Below, piece by piece: positions 1-6,414 of a stretch of 9,306 nucleotides of DNA. A model generated the notes under the pieces. The model saw nothing but the letters and a program-made list of their open reading frames with translations, was not told where the DNA came from and did no database searches. Position 1 is the stretch's first letter; every line of letters begins with the position of its first letter. Origin of the DNA: Pseudomonadota bacterium (GTDB lineage Bacteria > Desulfobacterota > WTBG01 > CAIYCZ01); the NCBI GenBank assembly GCA_026388865.1, contig JAPLIX010000115.1:1-9306 (forward strand), written 5' to 3'. The position numbers were made by a program, and so were the translations under genes.

Positions 1-1666
1 CATTTAAACTCCAGACCCACGGTATCATGGAGGGGATCTCCTGTTCGAGGAGCCGTATGCCAAGGGGCAGGGTCATTCCCATCAAGATTCCCAACGGCAG
101 GACGACTATGATGGAAATGAGGATCCGGATAGCTGTTGACATGCCCAAACATGCATCAAACAAGACGGGCAATCCATAGATAGTGATGATCAACAGAGCG
201 CAGATGATACATATAACACTACGCAGAGCGGAAGGGCCTGCCTTTTCAGAAATCCTTCCTGACAGCATGCTCCCGACCCCAGAGGAAATGAGTAAAGCAG
301 CAAGGATTACGGAAATTGAATAGAGGGGCTGCCCTAACAGCAGGATAAACTTCTGTATCAATGGGATTTCTACAAGCATAAATCCGAGCCCGAGGCAGGA
401 AAAATAGAAAAGGTAGTAACCGCGCAGCGGGGCAGGTCCGTGCGGTGAAACCTTTTTTCTGAACCACAGCAAAGGAAGAAAAATGCTTATTATGATCATG
501 AGAAAAGTGATCAGAAAGAGCGACTTAAACATGAATACCGGATACGTAAAGTGGGTGTGGATGGAGGGAAGCTTCCAGAGGTAATGTATTGGCTTGAGAA
601 AGTTGAAAAAGAAGGGGTTGTTGTCGGTGGTGGGGTCTACGCGCAAAGGGTAATCCCTTAAGAATGCCTCTCGATCCGCTGAAAACAGATAATCATCCAA
701 GACATTATTCAGCCTTTTTTCAGGATGGTGAAGCCACTCGAGGTCCATTCTCGCGCGCACCGCATCAATTGATTGAATTTCTTGGTGCAGGAAGGGGCTT
801 TTTTTCATAAGGAGCAATACCTGAAGCCATACTCCTGGCCGATATTTTTCACCGATGACTACAACGTGTTGCTCAGGGTGCTGCATCCCTAACTCTTCTA
901 AACATCTCACCATGCTGGATAACACGCGAAAATCTTCCAAAAAGTAGTTCTTCTGCAGCGCCCTCCACCGGGTGACCCATACGACCCCCTGGTCTTTTAA
1001 ATGCGCATGGTAATCTTTGAAAGCTTCCACGGTATAAAGCGTATTCTCTGAAAACGTGTAGGCACCGGCTGCGCTGGCGGATCCGCTGTCCACATTGCCC
1101 AAGTGGATGCAGTCATACTTTTCCCCCGTATGACGGATAAAGCTTCGCCCCTCATCTATGTGCAGAGTTATCCCGGCGCGACTGAAAAGGTTGCCATTGA
1201 ACTCTCGCAGAACATCAGTATTCAATTTGGCGATAACAGGGTTTATCTCAACCGCGGTAACCCTTTTAATCCCGTTCACATAGGAATTCAGGACATCTTG
1301 TCCGCCACCGATACCAATAATCAGAACATCTGCATCAGGGTTCACAATTTGATAATAAAAGGACTTAATATGGGAGTTCAAAAAGCCTGCTTTTTTCCTG
1401 TCCCCGTCAAAAGCAATCATGGTAGAGCAGGCGGAAGAGTCATAATCAATAAGAAGGGTCTTCTGACCACCCACCTCCTTATCTGGGGTAACGGTAACCC
1501 GGTTAATCGGATTCCATTTTTCGAAAATTATTTCAGTTTGCGGCTTGCCCAGGACATACTTAATTTTCAGAAATCTGTAGACATAGGCGTTACATACAAA
1601 AAAGATGAGGGCCAATGAGAAGAGCGCAGCACTCGCCTTTTTCAAGACGCCCCGAGAGCTTGCCAT
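1..1666 (-). CDS. spermidine synthase-like polytopic membrane protein, C-terminal portion (frameshifted, runs off the left edge)
   Basis: The minus strand is open without a stop from 1666 to the window edge (555 codons read), so the C-terminus is missing. Numbering from the ATG at 1666, one hydrophobic segment (about 11-26) leads into a Rossmann-type methyltransferase/spermidine-synthase fold. It has the glycine loop GVGGGQD (118-124), the strand-end acid in AVEINP (E140) and DEGRSF (171-176). The segment SENTLYTVEAF (206-216) is characteristic of membrane-bound spermidine synthase-like proteins. NNPFFFNFLKP (349-359) follows, then several transmembrane helices (about 380-400, 415-445, 450-465, 482-505, 512-535). 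Family knowledge: these proteins have membrane helices on both sides of an aminopropyltransferase/methyltransferase-like domain, and their substrates are mostly unknown. The helices before residue 11 are encoded in another frame by the ORF at 1590-2177, which strongly suggests one broken gene. True polyamine synthesis is not shown. Confidence 0.85.
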   Translation of the reverse strand, partial: MASSRGVLKKASAALFSLALIFFVCNAYVYRFLKIKYVLGKPQTEIIFEKWNPINRVTVTPDKEVGGQKTLLIDYDSSACSTMIAFDGDRKKAGFLNSHIKSFYYQIVNPDADVLIIGIGGGQDVLNSYVNGIKRVTAVEINPVIAKLNTDVLREFNGNLFSRAGITLHIDEGRSFIRHTGEKYDCIHLGNVDSGSASAAGAYTFSENTLYTVEAFKDYHAHLKDQGVVWVTRWRALQKNYFLEDFRVLSSMVRCLEELGMQHPEQHVVVIGEKYRPGVWLQVLLLMKKSPFLHQEIQSIDAVRARMDLEWLHHPEKRLNNVLDDYLFSADREAFLRDYPLRVDPTTDNNPFFFNFLKPIHYLWKLPSIHTHFTYPVFMFKSLFLITFLMIIISIFLPLLWFRKKVSPHGPAPLRGYYLFYFSCLGLGFMLVEIPLIQKFILLLGQPLYSISVILAALLISSGVGSMLSGRISEKAGPSALRSVICIICALLIITIYGLPVLFDACLGMSTAIRILISIIVVLPLGILMGMTLPLGIRLLEQEIPSMIPWVWSLN

Positions 1667-2177
1667 CATAGACAAAGAGAAGGAGGATTACAAAAATACA
1701 GCCCAAACCAGCCCCGACCAGATCATAACAGTATAAAACAGCAACATTTTTTGAGTAATGCTTAAGCGCAAGGGTAATGGTGAAACCGGAAAACAGGTAA
1801 GGGAGGAATATGAAAAACAATATGCGGATTAGCACCAGAAAAGTGGAAAAAGATGGATTGAGCGCAGAGTCAACCTGCAAATAAATAACTATAGCCAAAA
1901 CCATACTTACTGAGAACAGCGCAGAAAAGAGGGTAAGGTGATCGGCGCATTTTTCCTTTGAAAAGAATCCGGGGAATAAGAAGACACTTAACCCGCTGCA
2001 CCCGAACCCCAGCATGGCCAGGGAGATTGAAATAAAAACAAAATGATAATACATGGTGGCGGAGAAAATTCTCGTCAAGAGGATTTCCCATATGAGCGTT
2101 GTCAAAGCAATAAAGAAAATTCCCCAGTAAACACCTTTTTTATTCATAGGATTTCCGCTAAAGAGTGTTTGTTTCAT
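1590..2177 (-). CDS. spermidine synthase-like membrane protein, N-terminal portion (frameshifted)
   Basis: This 195-codon ORF encodes the N-terminal membrane part of the protein continued by the minus-strand ORF at 1-1666. It shows about five hydrophobic helices and the signature IWEILLTRIFSATMYYHF (about residues 29-46), followed by CYDLVGAGLGC (about 149-159). Both are typical of membrane-bound spermidine synthase-like proteins, in which the catalytic domain follows these helices. After about residue 170 this frame becomes an atypical tail (RLEKGECCALLIGPHLFCM) and stops, while the +1 frame carries on with plausible family sequence. The ATG at 2177 lies 4 nt after the stop of a 20-codon ORF, suggesting translational coupling. 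An in-frame ATG at 2147 (MNKKGVYWG) is an equally plausible start, and neither has a strong Shine-Dalgarno. Either the gene is decayed or one base is wrong in the assembly. Confidence 0.85.
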   Translation of the reverse strand: MKQTLFSGNPMNKKGVYWGIFFIALTTLIWEILLTRIFSATMYYHFVFISISLAMLGFGCSGLSVFLFPGFFSKEKCADHLTLFSALFSVSMVLAIVIYLQVDSALNPSFSTFLVLIRILFFIFLPYLFSGFTITLALKHYSKNVAVLYCYDLVGAGLGCIFVILLLFVYDGKLSGRLEKGECCALLIGPHLFCM

Positions 2178-2181
2178 GTTC

Positions 2182-2244
2182 TCACACTGATAGCGCGACG
2201 GAGACGAAGAGCAGAATAAAGGCCTTGATCATTTGTCGTTTCAT
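2182..2244 (-). CDS. 20-residue hydrophobic small ORF upstream of the spermidine synthase-like gene
   Basis: ATG at 2244, TGA at 2184-2182. The product (MKRQMIKAFILLFVSVALSV) has a basic N-terminus and a hydrophobic stretch, like a bare signal peptide or a single-helix miniprotein. A Shine-Dalgarno-like GAGGTG lies at 2253-2248, three bases before the ATG, and is better than anything in front of the next gene. Its stop is 4 nt before the ATG at 2177, so terminating ribosomes could restart there. It could be a coupling leader, a small membrane protein, or the remnant signal peptide of a lost exported protein. No function can be assigned and expression is unproven. Confidence 0.4.
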   Translation of the reverse strand: MKRQMIKAFILLFVSVALSV

Positions 2245-2360
2245 GGTCACCTCGTTGAGTTCTCCTTTAGACGGACATGTGGTAACGGAACAGGGATGGA
2301 AATAGATACTATACGTGGTTAGCAGCCTGTTAGAGCTAAGAAAAGTAATCCAACACTTTC

Positions 2361-2462
2361 CCCAGGCACAGGACTGTCATGGAAAAAAAGTACTTTATTC
2401 AAAGCCTGCTGTCAAAGGAAAAGAGGTTGCGGCAGGCATTTATGTTCACCGCCTGTCCTGGG
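2361..2462. repeat. nested inverted repeats with mutually exclusive pairings (possible structured RNA)
   Basis: The outer arms CCCAGG-c-ACAGG (2361-2372) and CCTGTCCTGGG (2452-2462) give 11 pairs with one bulge. They enclose a 9-pair hairpin, GCCTGCTGT (2404-2412) with GCGGCAGGC (2429-2437), which includes G-U pairs and has a 16-nt loop. The 3' arm of the inner hairpin (GGCAGGC, 2431-2437) could instead pair with GCCTGTC (2451-2457), which is part of the outer 3' arm. Two alternative folds are therefore possible on either strand, as in attenuators or regulatory RNAs. No uridine run directly follows either fold. Pairing was found by eye; strand, promoter and function are unknown. Confidence 0.4.
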
Positions 2463-2515
2463 AGAAATAAACAGGGTCACTCGTAAGCGAATTCATTGTG
2501 CAAACGCAGGGCGCA

Positions 2516-2558
2516 GGGCTTGCACTGCTTCATCAAGCGGGGTCTGATGCAAGAGCCC
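2516..2558. repeat. long two-part hairpin
   Basis: GGGCTTGCA (2516-2524) pairs with TGCAAGaGCCC (2548-2558) through nine pairs with one bulged A. A second stem stacks directly inside it: CTGCTT (2525-2530) with AAGCGG (2535-2540), loop CATC, including one G-U pair. No T-run follows on either strand, so it is not a simple intrinsic terminator. It sits about 50 nt from the terminator at 2610-2648 and, on the minus strand, downstream of it. Confidence 0.4.
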
Positions 2559-2609
2559 AGCAGGTGGCGATATGACCCACGCATCAATGAGGTAAAAAAC
2601 TGCAATAAG

Positions 2610-2648
2610 AAAAGAGGCAGGGCCAAGTGATGGCCGCTGCCTCTTTTT
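2610..2648 (-). terminator. intrinsic terminator of the chelatase-like lipoprotein gene
   Basis: AAAAGAGGCAG (2610-2620) pairs with CTGCCTCTTTT (2637-2647), and the stem continues with GGCCA/TGGCC around the loop AGTGA. On the minus strand the stem begins seven bases after the stop codon (2655-2657) and ends in a run of four or more U. The A-tract on the other side makes it look bidirectional. Confidence 0.85.
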
Positions 2649-2654
2649 GAGAGC

Positions 2655-4667
2655 TTACGATACTATAAATCCTTCCCAGGTAACCTCACCAGCACGAAGG
2701 TTAGTATCTGTTACCGTGCAACGGATACTATAGGTGCCTGCATCAGCTGCGCCGGGCGACCAGTCCCAGGTGGCACTGTTCTGGCCGGCTGCCTGCCAAT
2801 CCGTTGTTCCCTGTTTTTGTATTGACCATTGATATGTGTAGCCCGGTTTGCCGCCGGCCGCATTCGCCTCCCACGTGACGCTTTCACCGGCCTTTACGCT
2901 GGTCTTAACATCCGTATTGGTGATATACACCATTGGATTGATGGCCGCGTTGAGCACGTGTTTAGCGAGCATTTTACCAAAGAGAGGGTCATCATCTGTG
3001 GTTGCAAACACGTCCCAGGTGCCGGTGTACTGGTTCTGCACGGGCTTGTTCGGGTCCGGCGCACCCAGGGCCGGGTCATAGCCCAGGTGGCCGTAGGCGC
3101 TGTTGTCAAAGACAAGCGACGGGTCAAGGTCGCTCAGGGCTTTGTTGAGGGGAACCTGGCGCGGCGGCGGGTAGGCAGTGTAACCATCGCCGCATCCGCC
3201 CATCGTAAAGCAGCACTTTTCTCCGCCGCAGTCAGTATTTGCCCAGTTGCCCCAATACTCAGAAAAAGGATGCCCCACATTCGGATAGCGGTCAAAGTCA
3301 CCCGTATCATATTTTGACCACGTCTTTACCCCGATCTCTTTGGAAATCTGGTTATAGACTTCCAGAACCAGCACGGAATATGTTACATAGTTTGTAAAAT
3401 CAACCACGATGTGTTTGACGCCGCGGCTCTTCAGGTATTCAAGCGCGTCCCAGTAGCGGTAGCCCCATTCATCGCCCGGCATATCCTTGTCGCCTTCAAG
3501 AAGGTAAGAGTGCGCAAGATTTTCCCCTCGCATATCCCGGTTAATTTCATTCAGGCCGTTTTCAGGGTTAAGCTGCTTGACACCGCCGAATCCACCCACA
3601 ATGTTCTGCGGGTCAATACCGGGATGGCGATTGAGAAGCTCCGCCTTGATATTTTTCTGCAGCGTGACAACATCATCTATCTTCGGGTCAAAAAATTTCC
3701 GGTTCGGATCAAAAAGCCCGTGGCTGAACAGGAGCACGCCGGTTTCAGCGTCAGAGACGTTCTTCGACATCCGGGCCTCAATGCCCTTCACATGAAACAG
3801 GGCAAGCTCAGGATCGGCGGCAACCGGGTTAGGGCTTCCCTGGACGATGGCGTGACGGTCCTTTTTAGGCGGGCCGAGAGTAGAAGTCCATCCCGCATCT
3901 TCAGGGAAAGAGCGCTCCATCAAGTTGCTGTAGTCATTTACCCAGATGAGCGGCACTGACGTGCCGTTTTCCTCGTTCCACTTATTGATAACAAGCTTAG
4001 CGGTCTGGATGACATCATAGGTCTTGTAAAATCTCAGACCTCCTACGGTCATATCGATAGCGATAATTCGCGATACCCCCTTTTTCAGGAGCTTTTCCAC
4101 CGGGCCTTCAACGTTATAGCGTTCCGGATCACAGCCTTCCCATGGGCCGCCCTTGTCACCCTCACCGCAATAGTTGACATGGGCGCCGTTTCCCGGAGCG
4201 TTATATATGAACCGGGGATACGGCAGGTGGTCTATATGGTCAGCCGCAAGCCAGCTGGTAAAGTCGACTTCAAATTTTATGCCGTAGGGATTAGTATCCA
4301 GTGCGGTCTTCATATCTGCCATCTGCTTCTCAGACAGCGATTGAAAAGGATCGACGCCCCCAATCCGTGTATAGGTGAAGTCATACTTTCTCATAAACCG
4401 GACTGCAAATTCCGTGGTTTCCGGGTTCAATACCGTAGGCCACATTGCAGGGTCCTTTATAACAAATTTGTAGACGGCATGGTTCTGATCATACGCAAAC
4501 ATCTGCACTGACGCATCCCACATATATTGAGGTTTGTTGGTGTCCATTCCTCCATGCAGCACATAGAGCACGCCGACAGTGTCCGTTTTCGTGCATGAAG
4601 ATAGTGCCAGGCACGCGGCCACGGCCAGAACAAGAATGAGGGGTAGGGTGATTTTTCTGCGCTCCAT
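2655..4667 (-). CDS. exported lipoprotein with ferrochelatase/CbiK-like core and C-terminal Ig/PKD-like domain
   Basis: The 670-residue start (MERRK) is chosen over an upstream in-frame start at 4718 because AAGGAGA lies just before it and the n-region/hydrophobic core/lipobox LSSC (Cys25) follow directly. Residues 31-450 resemble the two-lobe class II chelatase fold. Lobe 1 starts GVLYVLHGG (H38) and contains YTRIGGVDPF (99-108) and a GVSRIIAID strand (197-205). Lobe 2 starts GVLLFSHGLFD (H316) and ends RGVKHIVVDFTNYV...VLVLEVY (E436). In known ferrochelatases, His in an S-A-H-G-type motif and Glu in the last lobe-2 helix act at the metal site; H316 and E436 sit at matching places. A Cys-rich stretch follows (C480, C485, C486, C492). 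Residues about 578-670 look like a beta-sandwich Ig/PKD domain (GKPGYTYQWS...DAGTYSIRCTVTD). Family chelatases are about 260-350 residues, so this is enlarged. Metal chelation is inferred. An extracellular tetrapyrrole- or metal-binding role is equally possible. Confidence 0.6.
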   Translation of the reverse strand: MERRKITLPLILVLAVAACLALSSCTKTDTVGVLYVLHGGMDTNKPQYMWDASVQMFAYDQNHAVYKFVIKDPAMWPTVLNPETTEFAVRFMRKYDFTYTRIGGVDPFQSLSEKQMADMKTALDTNPYGIKFEVDFTSWLAADHIDHLPYPRFIYNAPGNGAHVNYCGEGDKGGPWEGCDPERYNVEGPVEKLLKKGVSRIIAIDMTVGGLRFYKTYDVIQTAKLVINKWNEENGTSVPLIWVNDYSNLMERSFPEDAGWTSTLGPPKKDRHAIVQGSPNPVAADPELALFHVKGIEARMSKNVSDAETGVLLFSHGLFDPNRKFFDPKIDDVVTLQKNIKAELLNRHPGIDPQNIVGGFGGVKQLNPENGLNEINRDMRGENLAHSYLLEGDKDMPGDEWGYRYWDALEYLKSRGVKHIVVDFTNYVTYSVLVLEVYNQISKEIGVKTWSKYDTGDFDRYPNVGHPFSEYWGNWANTDCGGEKCCFTMGGCGDGYTAYPPPRQVPLNKALSDLDPSLVFDNSAYGHLGYDPALGAPDPNKPVQNQYTGTWDVFATTDDDPLFGKMLAKHVLNAAINPMVYITNTDVKTSVKAGESVTWEANAAGGKPGYTYQWSIQKQGTTDWQAAGQNSATWDWSPGAADAGTYSIRCTVTDTNLRAGEVTWEGFIVS

Positions 4668-5320
4668 ACATTCTCCTTTCATACAGTGGTTAACAAAGCT
4701 GGTTATTACCCATACCATTGCATGGGCTGTTTTTTACCCTTGGCAGAGGATGTTTCCGGTTCAGGCTGAAAAGGTTTTTTAGTGTTTTGGGAATTAATTG
4801 TTTGTCTGTATATATCTTCAGTGGGTAATCAGCTTTCCCGCACAAGAGGTTGCATGGAGGATGGTCTGAGGAAGAGAATCCAGTCGAGCAGTGCAGGTTA
4901 TGCATGAAATACAGAAAAGCGCCAGTCAGCCCGGTTTGGCTGAATGACGCCGGTCAGAATACTTGTAATTTGAAGGAGCCCAATAATTTTGACATTAATC
5001 AACTACCCTCTGGTTGCTCCAGACATAACATGACCAGTATCTACAGAGCAAGTAAATTATAGTTAATTTTAATAGCCGTATGAAAATGTCAGTAGAATAA
5101 CCTGTGGTAAAAGGCAGAGGGGTACATAGGGGTAAACCTTCACGGGTCTTTGCCCAATGAGGACGCGGCATTATTCTATGGAAGGGATGTCATTCCCGTG
5201 AAAGCTTGTCCTTGAATTTTTTAGTCGGGGACGGGAATCTACAATAATCAATGAAAATATTCCCGGATTCCCTATTCCGAGAGAATGCTACTATGATGCG
5301 ATATGAATTATTTTTCACCC
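4668..5320. other. long AT-rich non-coding region between divergent genes
   Basis: About 650 bp between the leftward lipoprotein gene and the promoter of the rightward Spy-like gene. Short ORFs on both strands (for example 4850-5062 plus, 4690-4905 minus) have no recognisable domain and overlap each other. Visible signals are a pair of AGGGGTA direct repeats 10 bp apart (5118-5124, 5128-5134) and an 8-bp perfect inverted repeat ATTCCCGT/ACGGGAAT (5192-5199, 5231-5238). A TTGACA (4989-4994) has no -10 partner at 16-18 bp. No convincing leftward promoter for the lipoprotein gene was found. Confidence 0.6.
4672..4678 (-). promoter_or_regulatory. ribosome binding site deciding the start of the chelatase-like lipoprotein
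   Basis: AAGGAGA lies on the minus strand, four bases before the ATG at 4667. It fixes the start at MERRK, in front of an intact lipoprotein signal, rather than at the earlier in-frame codon at 4718. Confidence 0.8.
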
Positions 5321-5321
5321 A

Positions 5322-5350
5322 TTGCAGGAGTTAAATGCATATGTTATAAT
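5322..5350 (+). promoter_or_regulatory. extended -10 sigma-70-type promoter of the Spy-like gene
   Basis: A perfect TATAAT (5345-5350) is preceded by TG at 5342-5343, giving TGnTATAAT. Seventeen bases further upstream is TTGCAG (5322-5327), a weak -35 sharing TTG with the consensus. The predicted start near 5357 leaves a 5' untranslated region of about 200 nt before the ATG at 5555. Confidence 0.65.
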
Positions 5351-5525
5351 CACTAATCATAATGTTTCGTATCAGCTATCAGCAAGATATCTCACAGTAC
5401 GTTTTTGGAATTACTTATTCCGGGGCAGAGGCTTCAATCAATGAAGGGAGGTGAAAAAAGTCACTGTCCAGACAATTGTGATGTATGGAGAAAAGCTTCG
5501 AACCCGTCAACAAAAAACTGCATAA

Positions 5526-5547
5526 GCAGCAAAGCAGCTGCAGGAGG
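5526..5547 (+). promoter_or_regulatory. strong ribosome binding site abutting a small hairpin
   Basis: AGGAGG (5542-5547) lies seven bases before the ATG at 5555 and sets the start at MKRKT, ahead of a proper signal peptide. An upstream in-frame TTG at 5405 is thereby disfavoured. A small hairpin GCAGC (5526-5530)/GCTGC (5537-5541) ends directly against the AGGAGG and might tune its access. Confidence 0.7.
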
Positions 5548-5554
5548 TAACGAA

Positions 5555-6397
5555 ATGAAAAGAAAGACTTTAGCCCTCTATGTCATCACTCTTTTTCTTG
5601 CCATAGCACTATGCGTACCTTCTTTCTCGTTTGCGCAGAGCACAACGCCGGGACAAAATCATCCGCAGTGTCCCATGATAAAATTCATCTACAAATTTTT
5701 TAACATAACGGCAGAGCAGCAGGCAGCGCTGGAAAAAGTGCAGCAGGATACCCACGCGGCCATAAAGCCGTATTTTGAGCAGATCAAACCGCTGAGTGAT
5801 CAGTTGCCGGCAACGCTTCTGGCCGCGAACATCGATACTGCCAAGGCGGCAGAGCTGTTCAAGGGCATAACTGACATTGAGACTCAGATACTCCCCATCG
5901 AAGCCAATGCCCAGGTACAGGCGGCCCAGATTCTTACCCCCGCACAGCGGGCGGATATCGAGGGGGTGTTGACCGATGTTACCAGTTTTATTAAATACAT
6001 AATGGCATATCCGGGCCTTGATGATCTGCGCAATAAATATGAAAAGCGCATACAGAAGGCCATGATCGACTCAAAGCTCGCGTTCCTGAACCTGACCGAG
6101 GAACAGAAAACAGCATTAATTGCCCTGCAGGATAAAACCCGCGATGCCATGAAGCCGGTTGCCGAGCAGATGGGCGCGCTGCATAAGGATTTTGCTGCGG
6201 CACTGCTCGCTGCAACGGTTGACACGGAAGCGGCAGCAACTCTCATCAGCCAGATGGTTGAACCGGCAATACAGATGGCAGATATCAAGTTCAATACCGA
6301 GCTGGAAGCCGCACAGATTCTTACTCCTGAACAGCGGCAGATCATACTGGATAAGATAAACGAACACAAAAACCGCTTTAAGCAGCCGGGCAAGTAA
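5555..6397 (+). CDS. periplasmic Spy/CpxP-like protein with two tandem LTxxQ units
   Basis: A 280-residue exported protein. MKRK, a hydrophobic core and SFSFA-QS (cleavage likely after A27) form a signal peptide. The mature chain is almost wholly helical, Ala/Gln/Glu/Lys-rich, and carries four LTxxQ-type motifs: ITAEQ (51-55), LTPAQ (127-131), LTEEQ (180-184) and LTPEQ (256-260). Residues 48-139 align with 177-268 without gaps, at about 38 of 92 identities by hand count, so the protein is an internal duplication. Family knowledge: Spy and CpxP are periplasmic stress chaperones or sensors of about 140-170 residues with two LTxxQ motifs that dimerise into a cradle. Two fused units could make that dimer in one chain. 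The single mature Cys (C39) is outside the repeats. The gene stands alone, with its own promoter and terminator. Chaperone activity is inferred from the fold only; metal-binding LTxxQ proteins are the main alternative. Confidence 0.8.
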   Translation: MKRKTLALYVITLFLAIALCVPSFSFAQSTTPGQNHPQCPMIKFIYKFFNITAEQQAALEKVQQDTHAAIKPYFEQIKPLSDQLPATLLAANIDTAKAAELFKGITDIETQILPIEANAQVQAAQILTPAQRADIEGVLTDVTSFIKYIMAYPGLDDLRNKYEKRIQKAMIDSKLAFLNLTEEQKTALIALQDKTRDAMKPVAEQMGALHKDFAAALLAATVDTEAAATLISQMVEPAIQMADIKFNTELEAAQILTPEQRQIILDKINEHKNRFKQPGK

Positions 6398-6414
6398 AAA
6401 AGAACCAGGCATAC

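Larger units (their letters stand above)
2245..2654. other. non-coding region with multiple inverted repeats
   Basis: About 410 bp without a convincing gene, between the small ORF (2182-2244) and the stop of the chelatase-like lipoprotein gene. It contains a nested inverted-repeat set (2361-2462), a long hairpin (2516-2558) and a terminator (2610-2648). A 35-codon plus-strand ORF at 2379-2486 lies inside the inverted repeats, has only a weak AGGA ahead of it and no recognisable product. The promoter for the leftward genes (2244 onward) must lie here or further right, but no clear -35/-10 pair was seen; TATAGT near 2312-2307 on the minus strand lacks a good partner. Confidence 0.6.

Noticed and set aside
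1103..1618. 171-codon plus-strand ORF
   Set aside because: It is antisense to the SAM-binding domain of the spermidine synthase-like gene, whose minus frame carries clear family motifs; this ORF has none.
2379..2486. 35-codon plus-strand ORF with a weak AGGA before its ATG
   Set aside because: It lies within the inverted-repeat element, matches no family I recognise, and is short enough to occur by chance.
3411..3959. 182-codon plus-strand ORF opposite the chelatase-like lipoprotein
   Set aside because: Shadow of the long minus-strand gene, with no domain, signal or ribosome site of its own.
2655..4667. Glycoside hydrolase or alkaline phosphatase identity for the lipoprotein
   Set aside because: No catalytic motifs of those families are visible, whereas the paired GVLxxxHG starts and the IGG and EVY segments fit the chelatase fold better.
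4699..4833. Partly complementary GCTGGTTATTACCC and GGGTAATCAGC upstream of the lipoprotein gene
   Set aside because: Imperfect arms far apart, with no associated promoter or T-run; probably chance.
4850..5062. 70-codon plus-strand ORF with a CRLC motif
   Set aside because: TTG start with a ribosome site too close, no recognisable domain, lies in AT-rich intergenic DNA and overlaps an equally weak minus ORF.
5495..5515. tRNA T-loop-like string (GGGTTCGAA on the minus strand)
   Set aside because: No matching T-stem, acceptor stem or anticodon arm can be drawn around it.
5405..5554. Upstream TTG extension of the Spy-like protein by 50 codons
   Set aside because: It would bury the signal peptide, while the ATG at 5555 has a strong AGGAGG seven bases ahead.
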